Shown here: positions 1 through 9,565 of the stretch, piece after piece
Layout: every line of letters starts with the position of its first letter
How positions within the stretch are numbered: the stretch's first letter is position 1
Source: Arthrobacter crystallopoietes
GTDB taxonomy: Bacteria > Actinomycetota > Actinomycetes > Actinomycetales > Micrococcaceae
Assembly: GCF_002849715.1 (NCBI RefSeq)
Contig: NZ_CP018865.1
Coordinates: 62,001-126,000 of the forward strand
Length of the DNA: 64,000 nucleotides
Direction: 5' to 3'
Notes under the pieces: model-generated
What the model was told of the DNA's origin: nothing
Databases searched by the model: none
Seen by the model: only the letters and a program-made list of their open reading frames with translations
Translations under genes and position numbers: made by a program

Positions 1-228
1 GACATCGTCTTCGCCAAGGTCGACACCGAAGCCGAGCAGGGGCTGGCTGCCGCGGCCGGCATCAGCTCGATCCCCACGCTGATGGCCTTCCGCGACGGAG
101 CGCTCGTTTTCTCCGAGCCCGGAGCACTGCCGGCAGCCGGCCTCGACGGGGTCATCACGGCCGTCAAGAACCTCGACATGACCCAACTTTCGACCGGGAC
201 CGCCCACCGGGCCGGGCATCGGGCCTAA
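1..228 (+). CDS. Thioredoxin, C-terminal part (cut by window edge)
   Basis: The frame opens inside the gene and runs 75 codons to a TAA. It reads through the thioredoxin beta3-beta5 region: a VDTEAEQGLAAAAGISSIPT segment carrying the cis-proline loop (SIPT) followed by a FRDGALVFSEPGALP strand-turn. The WCGPC active site would lie upstream and is not visible. Thioredoxins reduce disulfides in the cytoplasm. The tail after the last helix is longer than usual, by about 15 residues. Nothing links it to the downstream genes. Confidence 0.85.
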   Translation, partial: DIVFAKVDTEAEQGLAAAAGISSIPTLMAFRDGALVFSEPGALPAAGLDGVITAVKNLDMTQLSTGTAHRAGHRA

Positions 229-313
229 AGCACCGCCTGCCCCCGGCCCCCTGCGGCCGGCTCGATCCGTGCGGCAGCCGCCGTCCGCCCCTCGCTTCCG
301 GAAGGCCCCGACC

Positions 314-730
314 GTGAACAACGCTGCAACGTCAACTGCCCGGGCCGCCCAGCGCCGCATCGTGTGGACGCTGTCGAGCGCCCAGGTCTTCTCCGGGCTG
401 GGCACGGGCTCCACCCTTGCCCTGGGCTCGATCCTGGCCGTGGACCTCTCCGGCTCCGAGGCCTGGGCCGGGTCCGTGAACACTGCCCTGACCCTTGGCA
501 CCGCTGCCACGGCGATCCCGCTCTCCCAACTGGCCCTGGCCCGTGGGCGGCGCATCGCGCTGGCCGCCGGACTGGCCGCGGCCATTGCCGGCACCGCAGC
601 GATGGTCGCTGCCGTCATCACCGGGCTGTTCCCCGTGCTGCTCGCCGGGGCGTTCCTGGTGGGGCTGGCCTCGGCGGTCAACCTGCAGGCCCGCTTCGCG
701 GTCACGGACCTGGCCGAGCCGTTAGGATGA
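314..730 (+). pseudogene. MFS transporter, N-terminal fragment
   Basis: About 138 codons encode the first four to five membrane helices of a major facilitator superfamily permease (helices around LSSAQVFSGLGTGSTLALGS, the ALTLGTAATAIPLSQLAL segment with a following RGRR loop, and two more). I chose the GTG after a GGAAGG ribosome site rather than the GTG 15 codons earlier. The frame ends abruptly after a conserved ARFAVTDLAEP segment, where family members continue for another 250 or so residues. The break lies about 30 bases before the riboswitch of the next island, so the gene was most likely cut by insertion or recombination. Substrate unknown. Confidence 0.75.
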
Positions 731-756
731 CGGTTTTGCATAGGTTAGAATTTACT

Positions 757-862
757 CATCAAGGGGAGTACTCCCGTCTGTGATCGGCCCGTCAATACGG
801 ATGCACTGAAGCGTCTCGGGTCGATTGGCTCCGGTGTCGACCGGGCGGAGGAGACCTTGGCG
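757..862 (+). promoter_or_regulatory. yybP-ykoY-type (manganese) riboswitch upstream of terC
   Basis: The leader has the two conserved stretches of the yybP-ykoY class: AAGGGGAGTA at 761-770 and a GGAGGAGACCTTGG segment at 847-860, separated by pairable DNA. Known members bind Mn2+ and turn on manganese exporters, including TerC/Alx proteins. It ends about 35 bases before the terC start, so control of terminator formation or translation is plausible. Identification is by eye from motif and gene context; a covariance-model search would settle it. Confidence 0.7.
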
Positions 863-896
863 TATCTGTTCAACGCCTACCCCTTGGAGCACCTCT

Positions 897-1979
897 ATGC
901 AGGTCACACCTATGGTCTGGTTCATCACGATCGCCGTGACGATCCTGTTCTTCATCTACGAGTTTTTCGCCCACGTGCGTAAACCCCACGAGCCCTCCAT
1001 CGCGGAATCGGCGCGCTGGTCGGCGTTCTATATCGGGCTGGCACTGCTGTTCGGTGTGGGAATCGGCACGGTGTCGGGATGGACGTTCGGCGGGGAGTAC
1101 TTCGCCGGGTACCTCACCGAGAAGGCGCTGTCGATCGATAATCTGTTCGTCTTCCTCATCGTGATGGCCGGATTCGCGGTTCCTAAGAAGTACCAGCAGA
1201 AGGTGCTGATGATCGGCATCATCATCGCCCTGGTCCTGCGCGGCGGGTTTATCGCGATCGGGGCGGCCCTGATCGAGAACTTCTCCTGGGTTTTCTACCT
1301 CTTCGGCGCCCTGCTTCTCATCCTCGCCTACAAGCAGGCCTTCGGCAGCCACGAGTCCAACCCGGCCGAGGGCAAGTTCATGACACTCGTGCGCCGGGTC
1401 CTGCCCGTCACCAACGAGTATCACCAGGACAAGCTCACCGTGGTGAAGGGCGGGAAGCGCTTCGTCACGCCGATGCTGCTCACAATCATCGCGATCGGTT
1501 TCGTGGACCTCATCTTCGCCGTCGATTCGATCCCGGCAATTTATGGCCTGACCAACGAGGCCTACATCGTTTTCACCGCCAACGCGTTCGCGCTGATGGG
1601 TCTGCGCCAGTTGTTCTTCCTCATCGGAGGACTGCTCGAGCGTCTGGTCTACCTCGCCCAGGGATTGGCCGTCATCCTCGGCTTCATCGGCGTCAAACTC
1701 GTCTTCCACGCCCTGCACGTCAACGAGCTCCCCTTCATCAACGGCGGGGAACCGCTGCTCTGGGTGCCCGAGATCCCCATCTGGTTCTCGTTGCTCTTTA
1801 TCGCCGCCACCATCGTCGTAGCGACCGCCGCGAGTCTGCTCAAAACCCGCGGCGACGAGAACAAGGACGACCGCTCACTGGTCCAGGGCGAACCGGTGAT
1901 CACCGCGGACCCAGAGGGCCGGGACGAGGAATCCGAAATCGGCGAGAAGACAATGTCCACGGCAGACATGTCCAAATAG
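897..1979 (+). CDS. TerC family integral membrane protein (probable Mn2+ exporter)
   Basis: This 360-residue protein has about nine hydrophobic helices and the TerC hallmark acidic segments: EKALSIDNLFVFL in an early helix and GFVDLIFAVDSIPAIYG in the middle. Acidic residues in these helices are the proposed metal ligands. The C-terminus is a charged cytoplasmic tail (roughly the last 45 residues). TerC/Alx proteins export manganese and can load exported metalloenzymes. I took the ATG at MQVTPMVWF, 7 bases after GGAG; the upstream in-frame extension covers the riboswitch and is not protein-like. Control by the preceding riboswitch is the simplest reading. Followed by a strong terminator. Confidence 0.9.
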   Translation: MQVTPMVWFITIAVTILFFIYEFFAHVRKPHEPSIAESARWSAFYIGLALLFGVGIGTVSGWTFGGEYFAGYLTEKALSIDNLFVFLIVMAGFAVPKKYQQKVLMIGIIIALVLRGGFIAIGAALIENFSWVFYLFGALLLILAYKQAFGSHESNPAEGKFMTLVRRVLPVTNEYHQDKLTVVKGGKRFVTPMLLTIIAIGFVDLIFAVDSIPAIYGLTNEAYIVFTANAFALMGLRQLFFLIGGLLERLVYLAQGLAVILGFIGVKLVFHALHVNELPFINGGEPLLWVPEIPIWFSLLFIAATIVVATAASLLKTRGDENKDDRSLVQGEPVITADPEGRDEESEIGEKTMSTADMSK

Positions 1980-2038
1980 CACCCCGTCGGCAGCTGTGAA
2001 AGGGGTGGCCCACCGTGGGTTAGGATCGCTACCCGCGT

Positions 2039-2083
2039 CCCCCGGTCACGAGACAACGCCTGAGTAGAGCTCGTGACCGGGGG
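2039..2083 (+). terminator. Strong hairpin after terC
   Basis: A perfect 14-bp inverted repeat (CCCCCGGTCACGAG and its complement) closes a 17-base loop about 60 bases past the terC stop. No U-tract follows, but such stems are common terminators in high-GC Gram-positives. Confidence 0.7.
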
Positions 2084-2125
2084 CCTAACGTATGCCTGTG
2101 AGTATGTGCGGCACGTACGTCGCTG

Positions 2126-2154
2126 TCATCCTGCCGTTCCCCTTGGCAGGATGA
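2126..2154. terminator. Second hairpin, 10-bp perfect stem
   Basis: TCATCCTGCC and GGCAGGATGA pair around a 9-base loop. It lies 43 bases after the previous stem, in the gap before the CBS-protein genes. It is probably a backup terminator; it could serve either strand because no U-tract gives a direction. Confidence 0.55.
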
Positions 2155-2620
2155 CGTATTGGGCCGTTATCGGCATTCTCCAGTCCTTCCCACGCGTTGT
2201 GCAGTGAAGATAGCCGTCCTATTTCGGCTCAGGGGCAGTAGCCCTTCCACGCACGCCGTACGGGGCACCTTGTCGGGCTTCCCTTCGTAACATAGAACAG
2301 CGTCTGCACACCGGTGGTCGTTGCGCCGTCGAGGAACGACCCACGGGTTGGTGCATGGCGCATCAGGATTCGGTTGCGGCCGCTCCCGCAGCTGTCTCGC
2401 CGGGACCGCGCTCTCGTTCCTGCCGGGATCACCTCGGTAGGAATGGTTTAGCATGGAGCGTACCCGTCAATTTTTGGAGAGTGTAGAGCAGTAGCATGGG
2501 TCGATCAGCCGCCAGAGACGGGTCGTCCGACGACCCCGGCGATAGTTGTTCCACTTCCGCGATATCTGAGAACGGCCGCAGGCGCCGGTCAGGCCTCCCT
2601 GGGGTAGGGGAAAATACCCG
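2155..2620. other. Intergenic stretch before the CBS-protein operon, no gene recognised
   Basis: About 465 bases hold no convincing coding sequence in any frame. The last 150 bases contain several short complementary G/C blocks and may form a structured leader of the downstream metal-related operon. I looked for M-box and yybP-ykoY signatures and did not find them, so no RNA class is assigned. A ribosome-site-like AGGGG lies about 12 bases before the next ATG. Confidence 0.4.
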
Positions 2621-4039
2621 ATGATCGAAGCGGTATTGACGCTCCTTCTCGGGATTATCGTGATTCTTGCAATCATCGCGGCCAACGGTTATTTCGTGGC
2701 GCAGGAGTTCGCCTACATGTCGGTGGACCGCGCCAGCCTCGGAGCGCGCGCCGCGGCCGGCGACAAGGCTGCGCAACGCGCGCTGAAAGTCACGCGCCGC
2801 ACCTCGTTCATGCTCTCCGGCGCACAGTTGGGCATCACTGTCACCGGACTGCTCATCGGCTATGTCGCCGAGCCGCTGGTGGGCGAGTCCCTGGGTGTAC
2901 TGCTGGGTGGTGCCGGGGTGCCGGCGGCGCTGAGCATATCGGTGGGCACGGTGAGCGCGCTCGTCGTGGCCGCTGTTGTGCAGATGATTTTCGGTGAGCT
3001 GTACCCGAAGAACCTGGCGATCGCCAACGCCGAACCTCTCGCCCGCGCTCTTGCCCGGTCGACGACGATTTATCTCGCGCTGTTCGGGTGGCTGATCACG
3101 GTGTTCGACCACGCGGCTAACGCTCTCTTGCGTGCCGTGCGTGTCGAACCGGTGCACGACGTTGACACGAGCGTGACAGCCGAAGATCTTGAACGCATTG
3201 TCGCTGACTCCCGGGAGAGCGGTGACCTGCCCGAGGAGCTGTCGGTGCTCATTGACCGCATCCTCGACTTCCCCGACCGGACCGTCGAACACGCCATGAT
3301 CCCGCGCTCACAGGTCGGCACCGTTACACCGGACACGACCATGGGCCAGCTGCGCGCTCTCATGGCGCAGGAGCACACCCGCTACCCGGTGATCTCCGAG
3401 ACGGAGGAGCCGCTCGGAGTCGTCCAGCTCACGGACCTACTCCGCAGCCGCGCGCCCGAGGAGGCCCCGGTGTCTTCCATCATGGTGCCCCCGCTCGTAC
3501 TGCCAACGCTCATGTCGCTGCCTGACGCGCTGGCCAAGCTCACGCGGTCGCGCAACGAGCTTGCCTGCATCATCGACGAATACGGTGGCTTCGCGGGTGT
3601 CCTGACGGTCGAGGACCTGTCCGAGGAACTGGTCGGGGAACTCACTGACGAGCATGACGACGACCCGCCCGCTGTCATCACGCCCGAGCAGGAGAACACC
3701 TGGCGGATGAGCGGTGATATCCACGTCGACGAAGTCGAACGCGCCGTCGGCTACGAGTTGCCGGCCGGTGACTACGAGACCATCTCGGGTCTGCTCATTG
3801 CCCACCGCGGTGAACTGCCGGTCACCGGCGAGGTGCTGCGGGTCGAGCTGCCCGACGACCCTCGTGATCTGGTGTTGGATCGACCTGTCCACCGTGTGCT
3901 CGAGGTTGAAGTGCTGGAACTTTCCCGGCACGTCCCCAGCGAACTGCTCGTGCGGCTTGTCCGGACCGCCGCTGACGGCGCAGGCTGCACGGATGAGACC
4001 GCGATCGGCACCGAGGCCGAGACCGAGGAGGATCGATGA
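2621..4039 (+). CDS. DUF21/CBS-pair/CorC_HlyC protein (CNNM/MpfA-like transporter)
   Basis: The 472-residue protein has the order typical of CorC/HlyC 'hemolysins': a DUF21 (CNNM) membrane domain (about residues 1-190, with GAQLGITVTGLLIGYVAEP and GELYPKNLA motifs), a pair of CBS domains (about 200-335, with MIPRSQVGTVTPDTTMGQLR and IIDEYGGFAGVLTVEDL), and a C-terminal CorC_HlyC domain (about 350-440). Bacterial homologues such as MpfA and YhdP are implicated in Mg2+ efflux or tolerance; CBS domains normally sense ATP-Mg. It is followed by an overlapping second family member, so the two may form a heteromer. Metal specificity is inferred. Confidence 0.88.
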   Translation: MIEAVLTLLLGIIVILAIIAANGYFVAQEFAYMSVDRASLGARAAAGDKAAQRALKVTRRTSFMLSGAQLGITVTGLLIGYVAEPLVGESLGVLLGGAGVPAALSISVGTVSALVVAAVVQMIFGELYPKNLAIANAEPLARALARSTTIYLALFGWLITVFDHAANALLRAVRVEPVHDVDTSVTAEDLERIVADSRESGDLPEELSVLIDRILDFPDRTVEHAMIPRSQVGTVTPDTTMGQLRALMAQEHTRYPVISETEEPLGVVQLTDLLRSRAPEEAPVSSIMVPPLVLPTLMSLPDALAKLTRSRNELACIIDEYGGFAGVLTVEDLSEELVGELTDEHDDDPPAVITPEQENTWRMSGDIHVDEVERAVGYELPAGDYETISGLLIAHRGELPVTGEVLRVELPDDPRDLVLDRPVHRVLEVEVLELSRHVPSELLVRLVRTAADGAGCTDETAIGTEAETEEDR

Positions 4040-5070
4040 GTGATCCGCTGATCGTGACCGCCGTGACCGTGCTGCTCATCGTACTGAGCGCGTTCTTTGT
4101 CATTATCGAGTTCTCACTGCTCGGTGCCCGCCGCCACCGGCTCGAGGCCGAAGCTGCGACGAACCGGTCCGCCCGTGCGGCGCTGCGCGGCATCAACGAG
4201 CTGACGATCATGCTCGCCGGTGCGCAACTGGGTATCACCGCAGCCACTTTCGCCCTCGGCGCGGTTACCAAACCGGCCATCGACGCATGGCTGGGCCCCG
4301 TGCTCGCGTCCTGGGGGACTCCGGAGCAGTTTGCCGGCGGCGCCGCTTTCGCCCTCTCGCTGCTGTTCGTGACATTCCTGCATCTAGTCGTGGGCGAGAT
4401 GGCGCCCAAGTCCTGGGCGATCGCGCACCCGGAAACCTCGGCCAAGCTCATCGGTGTGCCCGCGCGCGGCTTCATCTGGTTGGTGCGACCGTTGCTGAGC
4501 TGGGTCAACGAGATCGCCAACCGGCTGGTCGCAGCCAGCGGAGTAACTCCGTTGGACCGTGCGGTCGTCGGCGGCCAGGACGTCGACACGATCCGACACC
4601 TCGTTGAGCACTCCGCGTCCGTCGGTGCCCTCGACGCCTCCTTCCGCACCCAGCTCTCCGGTGTCCTTGAGCTCGAGAAGCTCACTATCCAAGCGCTGAT
4701 CGCACCGGGCGGCGCGCCGACCATGGTGCCGGCCACAGCCACGGCCTCCCATGTGCAGGAAGCCGCCGCCCGCTCGGGCCACCTACGCATCCTCGTGGAG
4801 GACCTGGACGGGGGCATCCCCGGAGTCGTTCACGTCCGCGACACACTGCTCGAATCGCTGGAAAGGCCGGTTAGTGAGCTGACCCGCCCCGCGTTCACGC
4901 TCGACGCCGGAACACCGGTCTACGAGGCCCTTGCCCAGATCCGGGCAGCCGGGGAGCAACTCGCCGCCGTCATGCACCACGGGCGTTTCGTCGGGGTGGT
5001 TACCCTCTCCGACGTCCTGTGCCGGGTCCTTCCCCGAGAACTCACCCAGGAGAAGCACACCGGTCAATGA
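4036..5070 (+). CDS. DUF21/CBS protein, short second paralogue
   Basis: The 344-residue protein has the DUF21 membrane domain (GAQLGITAATFALGAVTKP, VVGEMAPKSWAIAHPE) and a CBS pair but stops before a CorC_HlyC domain. Its ATG overlaps the upstream TGA as ATGA, which indicates translational coupling with its longer paralogue. Paired long and short members of this family are common in actinobacteria. Its role is probably shared Mg2+ or Co2+ transport in the cytoplasmic membrane; this is inference from family. A weak CCGGAG/CTCCGG hairpin lies 12 bases past the stop. Confidence 0.85.
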   Translation: MSDPLIVTAVTVLLIVLSAFFVIIEFSLLGARRHRLEAEAATNRSARAALRGINELTIMLAGAQLGITAATFALGAVTKPAIDAWLGPVLASWGTPEQFAGGAAFALSLLFVTFLHLVVGEMAPKSWAIAHPETSAKLIGVPARGFIWLVRPLLSWVNEIANRLVAASGVTPLDRAVVGGQDVDTIRHLVEHSASVGALDASFRTQLSGVLELEKLTIQALIAPGGAPTMVPATATASHVQEAAARSGHLRILVEDLDGGIPGVVHVRDTLLESLERPVSELTRPAFTLDAGTPVYEALAQIRAAGEQLAAVMHHGRFVGVVTLSDVLCRVLPRELTQEKHTGQ

Positions 5071-5287
5071 CGGGCGGAGCGCCGGAGGAGCAACAACTCC
5101 GGGAACGGTCGAAAACTGCGAGAAGGGCGGGCTTGAGCCCCCTGAGGCCAGCGATCAGCCACACTTAATCGCGGCACTCTACGGCCTGAGACCTATCGAA
5201 TCCGGGAATCGCGAAAACCCTGGGGGCGGTCCGGAACCGAGAGTGCAGGGATCGTTCCGGTCGAGGATCAGGTGTTGAGTGCCGCTC

Positions 5288-6658
5288 CTACGGGCGCCCG
5301 TCCCTGGCTTCATCGTTCTGGTAGATGTCGGGGACGCCGTCGTGGTCGGTGTCGATGGACTCGAGATTCTCGATAGCCCGGTAGTGGCGGTTGCGGGCCT
5401 GCAGCAACGCTCCGGCCAGCAGAGCCGCTGCCACAGAGCCGGTGAGGACCGCGACCTTGGCGTAGTCGGTGTCGACACTGCCTGCAGCGAAACTCAGCTC
5501 GGCGATGAGCAGGGAGACGGTGAAGCCAATCCCTGCCAGCAAGGACACGCCCACCAGGTCGATCCATTGGAAGGACGGGTCCAGGCGCCGGCGGGTGATC
5601 TTGGTGGTGAGCCAGGTGGCACCGACGATCCCGATCGGTTTGCCCATGATGAGCCCGGCGATGATACCCACAGCGACGGGGGCGGTCAGGGCTGTGGTGA
5701 GTCCTTCCCAGCCACCCACTGCCACACCGGCAGAAAAGAAGGCGAACACTGGCACTGCGAACCCGGCAGAGATGGGGCGGAAGCGGTGTTCGAATTCCTC
5801 AGCCAAACCCGGGCCGGCCTCAGGTCCGCCGCTGGCCTTGCTGCGCATCACCGGGACTGCGAAACCGAGCAAAACGCCGGCAACGGTGGCATGGACGCCG
5901 GCCTCGTGAACCAGCACCCAGACCACCAGTCCCAGGGGCAGCAGGATGATCCAGAATGCCCAGGCGTGCCGGCTGAAGAACCGGGAGAAGCGATGCGTGA
6001 AGAAGGCGAAGACTGCCAGCGGGACCAATGCGAGCAGCAAGGGCGTGAGCGCTACGTCATCGGTATAGAAGACGGCGATGATTGTTATAGCCAACAGGTC
6101 ATCCACCACCGCAAGAGTCAGCAGGAACAACCGCAACGCGGGAGGTAGGTGGGAGCCGATGATGGCCAGCACCGCCACGGCGAAAGCGATATCGGTGGCT
6201 GTGGGAATAGCCCACCCGCTGACCGTCTCCGGGTTCACAGCGTTGAATGCAACGTAGACGAGCGCCGGAACAGCAACCCCACCGACGGCTGCGGCGACCG
6301 GGACCACGGCCTTGCTGAACTGGCGCAGGTCACCGGCCACGAACTCCCGCTTCAGCTCCAGACCCACGAGGAAGAAGAAGATGGCCAGCAACCCGTCGGC
6401 CGCCCATTTGCTGAGGCTGAGCCGCAGGTTCCAGGGCTCGTAACCGATCTCGTAGTCACGCAAGGCGAAGTAACTATCCGCGGCAGGAGAGTTCGCCCAC
6501 ACGATGGCGGCCAGTGCTGCAACGACCAGCAGTATGCCCCCGACGGTCTCTTTACGCAGGATCTCCCCGACACGGAGCACCTCGCGGTAGCTGCCACGGT
6601 GGAGGCTATCGTGGCTGTGATCCTCCGGGCCAGTGGTGGGGTCGTCGTGGCTGGACAT
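5288..6658 (-). CDS. nhaA: NhaA-type Na+/H+ antiporter with C-terminal Ca-motif tail
   Basis: The 456-residue protein has the NhaA helices and the functional aspartates: [12 protein letters not shown] (Asp133 equivalent) and [11 protein letters not shown] (the Asp163/Asp164 pair). It exchanges Na+ or Li+ for protons across the inner membrane and supports pH and salt tolerance. The ATG follows AGGAG at a good distance. Odd feature: the last 25 or so residues contain DTDHDGVPD, a DxDxDGxxD calcium-loop pattern like thrombospondin type-3 repeats, outside the usual antiporter fold. Downstream of the CaCA exchanger on the same strand, 246 bases away, so possibly co-transcribed. Confidence 0.92.
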   Translation of the reverse strand: MSSHDDPTTGPEDHSHDSLHRGSYREVLRVGEILRKETVGGILLVVAALAAIVWANSPAADSYFALRDYEIGYEPWNLRLSLSKWAADGLLAIFFFLVGLELKREFVAGDLRQFSKAVVPVAAAVGGVAVPALVYVAFNAVNPETVSGWAIPTATDIAFAVAVLAIIGSHLPPALRLFLLTLAVVDDLLAITIIAVFYTDDVALTPLLLALVPLAVFAFFTHRFSRFFSRHAWAFWIILLPLGLVVWVLVHEAGVHATVAGVLLGFAVPVMRSKASGGPEAGPGLAEEFEHRFRPISAGFAVPVFAFFSAGVAVGGWEGLTTALTAPVAVGIIAGLIMGKPIGIVGATWLTTKITRRRLDPSFQWIDLVGVSLLAGIGFTVSLLIAELSFAAGSVDTDYAKVAVLTGSVAAALLAGALLQARNRHYRAIENLESIDTDHDGVPDIYQNDEARDGRP

Positions 6659-6904
6659 GGGCGGCTCCTTGGTCTCCGGGTTCGTCGAATGTGCTCATGC
6701 CGACTAGATTTCCTTAGCTTTACCAGATCGACAGTCTACGCACGGACCGCCTCGACCGACAGCCACCCCTTGTCCGGTTCACCTCCGGCTGGCAATGGCC
6801 AGCAACCGGAGCGGGCCCGGGAGCGAGCGCCCCCACACGGTCGCTGCCGCTGTGCCGGTAATGTGTCCGCCTCGTCGATTCCGGCCCGAACCGAAGACCC
6901 CGGA

Positions 6905-8059
6905 CTAGGGCGAGGTTCGGGTCTGGTCCGGGTTCCGGCGGCCCTTGTGGAGCCCGATTTCGTAGGCTGTGAAGGAGATGAGGGTGGCTGCGATCAATGG
7001 TAGTACGAACCAGGCCATGGCTGCGGTGAACCCTTCCAGGGCATCGTGTGCGGTAGCGGTCAGAACGACATATCCGGTGTAGGCCAGGTACAGCCCCACG
7101 AACAGGATGCCCTCCCAACGCGCGATCGCGAAGCCGGTGAACGCGACGGGCAGCAGTGCCACCGCGGCTGCCAGCATCACCGGTATATCGAAGGCCACCG
7201 CAGCAGCGGATACGGGAATGCCCTCAAGAGAGATCAGGGCGGGCAGTCCGAGCACCACCCCAATGTTGAATATGTTGCTGCCGACCACGTTACCCACGGC
7301 CAGGTCTCGTTCACCGCGGCGCACCGCAATGATGGATGTCGCCAGTTCGGGCAGCGACGTCCCGACTGCCACTACAGTCAGACCGACCACGAGACTGCTC
7401 ACGCCCAGTGTGGCGGCAATGCTCACCGCGCCTTCCACAAGCAGTGTGGCACCGGCCACCAGTAAGGCGATCCCCAGCAGCACGAGCAGGAGCGATTTGG
7501 CGAAAGAGTCCGCAGGCGCCGCCTCTTTCTCTCCGGCCGAATCGGCGGTAGCTGAATCGGCGGTAGGCGAACCCCCGGCCGGGTCCGGCGTCGTGGGGAT
7601 CTTCGCGTCGCGGCGGCCGATAACGACGGTCATCACAGTGTGCACCACCACGACGCAGAAGAGAACCAACCCATCCACGGCACTGATCCTCCCGTCCAGG
7701 GACACGAGGAGCACCCCGACTGACAGGGCGACCATCAGGGGCAGGTCAAAGCGCACCAACCGCTGCTTCACAGCAAGCGGAACAACCAGTGCGGAAAGTC
7801 CGAGGATGAGCAGGACGTTGACGATGTTGCTGCCGACAACGTTGCCCACAGCGAGCCCGGGTTCGTCGCGCAGGACAGCGCCGATGGTCACGGCGAGCTC
7901 CGGTGCTGATGTGGCTGCCGAGACCACGGTGAGCCCGACCACCAGCGAGGAAATCCCCACGCGACGGGCCAGCGCTGAAGCCCCCCGCACCAGGAATTCC
8001 CCACCCAGCACCAGCAACACCAGCCCAGCCACGATCCGTCCCACGTCAAGTGCATCCAT
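6905..8059 (-). CDS. CaCA-family Ca2+ (or K+)/Na+ antiporter
   Basis: The 384-residue protein is two repeats of the Na_Ca_ex domain, each with the alpha-repeat signature: VVSAATSAPELAVTIGA then GNVVGSNIVNVLLILG in the first half, VAVGTSLPELATSIIA then GNVVGSNIFNIGVVLG in the second. A charged loop rich in Asp/Glu/Pro (about residues 155-195) joins them, as in YrbG. It swaps Ca2+ for Na+ or H+ at the membrane. I prefer the ATG of MDALDVGR; a GTG seven codons earlier is possible, and neither has a good ribosome site. Its start lies about 35 bases from the edge of a broken MFS gene, so its native promoter may have been lost. Confidence 0.88.
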   Translation of the reverse strand: MDALDVGRIVAGLVLLVLGGEFLVRGASALARRVGISSLVVGLTVVSAATSAPELAVTIGAVLRDEPGLAVGNVVGSNIVNVLLILGLSALVVPLAVKQRLVRFDLPLMVALSVGVLLVSLDGRISAVDGLVLFCVVVVHTVMTVVIGRRDAKIPTTPDPAGGSPTADSATADSAGEKEAAPADSFAKSLLLVLLGIALLVAGATLLVEGAVSIAATLGVSSLVVGLTVVAVGTSLPELATSIIAVRRGERDLAVGNVVGSNIFNIGVVLGLPALISLEGIPVSAAAVAFDIPVMLAAAVALLPVAFTGFAIARWEGILFVGLYLAYTGYVVLTATAHDALEGFTAAMAWFVLPLIAATLISFTAYEIGLHKGRRNPDQTRTSP

Positions 8060-8095
8060 GGGTAAGAGTGTACGGAGCACAGCCCAAGTCCTGCG

Positions 8096-8431
8096 ACCGG
8101 CCAGCAGCAGACCGTCCTGCCCCTGCTGGCCGCCGAGGACTTCGGCCTGACCTGTTACACGGTCATCTTCACCTATATCGCCGCGTTCGGAATCACCAAG
8201 GCAACCAGCAACTACGCCGCCGGGATCCTCGTCGACCGCCTCGGACGCAAACCCGTCCTCCTGACCGGCTGGCTCTTCGCCGTACCGGTCCCCGCGATGC
8301 TCATCCTGGCCCCGGACTGGGGATGGGTAGTCGCGGCAAACGTCCTGCTCGGCATCAACCAGGGCCTCACCTGGTCAACCACGGTCGTCATGAAAATCGA
8401 CCTGATCGGCCCCGAAAAACGCGGACTCGCC
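8096..8431 (+). pseudogene. MFS transporter, internal N-terminal-half fragment
   Basis: An open frame with no start reads as about 110 residues of an MFS permease: QTVLPLLAAEDFGL, then ITKATSNYAAGILVDRLGRK (a motif-A-like DRLGRK loop), GWLFAVPVPAMLILAPDWGW, and a conserved NQGLTWSTTVVMKIDLIGP helix ending at RGLAM. Both ends are cut. It is not the missing end of the MFS fragment at the left of the window, because both cover the N-terminal half. Open reading continues to 8521 but is no longer family-like. It marks the right edge of the ion-homeostasis island. Confidence 0.65.
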
Positions 8432-8689
8432 ATGCCGGACGAAAATCCCGGGTCCGCAGCCGGACGGAGTCCGGTTGACGGTACGGAGCGGGCACGTATG
8501 ATCCGTCAGGAATCTCAATGATGTTGTCAACGGATTCCTGCGGGTCGGTTAGGGCCCCGGTCACAATGAGGTGATCCACCAATGGGGCTTTGGAATCACG
8601 GGTGGGGATCCCCCCCTCTGGATCAAGCGATCTCCTGTAGGGTTTCCGACCTGACACGTAGGGCGGCGGCGCAGAAGGAGGGGCAAACG

Positions 8690-9565
8690 TCAGGGGTTGC
8701 AGTAGTCACAAATACTTGGGGGTGCGGACGTTGTATCGGCTATGTCGCGGGTGTCGTGGTAAGGGCATTTGAGGCATCCAAACGTCTCAGCACGCGTCTC
8801 GCTGGTCGGCGTACCGCATGCACTGCACTGGAGCCCCGGTACCCGGCCGACTCGCCAGAACCCTGGAGTGCCGCAGGCTGGGCACAAGGAGCGAAGCTTA
8901 TGGGCAAGGTCTTCGGCCGCGAGGCCGATTACTTCCATGCGTGTTGGGTTTGCGCTGGCACGCATGTCGGTCTCGATTAAGACCAAGCCGTTTGAAGATC
9001 GAGTCAACGCTCTCGAAAAGGCGCGCTCCAGGTCCTGCCAGCTCGCGATTCCCTTGCAGATGTACGTTCCGTCCTTGCCGTCAGGGCGAACGACCAGATG
9101 GTGTCCAGGAAACTGCACTTCACGGGCGAACGCCTGGGCTGCCGCCCACTCGCCGGTGAGCAGGTGATTGAAGTTTGTTTTCCCTTCGCCTATTCCCACC
9201 ACCTCGAGATTGCGCTCGTTGTCCATCCAAACGATTAGTTCGATGTTCCACGGGAACATGCCGATGTAGGGATCCGGCCCAAAGGAACCCTCGCTGGCGA
9301 TACCCAGCAACAGGCCCGATAATTCCATGCCCACCGATGCCTTCTTACGGGCAGTTTCCGATTGTGTTCCTGCGCGGGAAATGTCACGTGTGAAAGTACC
9401 GAGCAAGTCCGTGTCGTAACCCGTGACATGTTCAACCCGGCACCCAAGTGCATGCTCCAGCGCGGGTCCTAGCACCCGCTCCTTCCCATGTTGGGTCAGC
9501 AGAGCGACGCGTTCACCGGCATAGATTGCATGCGGGATTGGATCATCAGATTCGGCCTTGGTCAC
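8690..9565 (-). CDS. DUF6671 family protein with C-terminal zinc ribbons
   Basis: The 291-residue protein begins at a GTG behind AAAGGTGAG. The N-terminal two thirds carry motifs I associate with DUF6671 (TQHGKERVLGPALEHALGC, GMELSGLLLGIASEGSFGPDP, FPGHHLVVRP). The last 70 residues hold paired cysteines (CPACG, CSACG, CLKC, CDYC) that would make two zinc ribbons. The biochemical role of DUF6671 is unknown to me. It stands alone between the ion island and the bicarbonate transporter. The family assignment is from memory of motifs. Confidence 0.65.
   Translation of the reverse strand: MTKAESDDPIPHAIYAGERVALLTQHGKERVLGPALEHALGCRVEHVTGYDTDLLGTFTRDISRAGTQSETARKKASVGMELSGLLLGIASEGSFGPDPYIGMFPWNIELIVWMDNERNLEVVGIGEGKTNFNHLLTGEWAAAQAFAREVQFPGHHLVVRPDGKDGTYICKGIASWQDLERAFSRALTRSSNGLVLIETDMRASANPTRMEVIGLAAEDLAHKLRSLCPACGTPGFWRVGRVPGLQCSACGTPTSETRAETFGCLKCPYHDTRDIADTTSAPPSICDYCNP

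Noticed and set aside
870..1718. Long antisense frame opposite terC
   Set aside because: Composition is the usual GC-driven shadow; terC itself has clear family motifs and a riboswitch.
2440..2620. M-box or another metal riboswitch before the CBS/DUF21 genes
   Set aside because: Location is suitable but I could not find the conserved core words of M-box or yybP-ykoY, so it is listed only as a possible structured leader.
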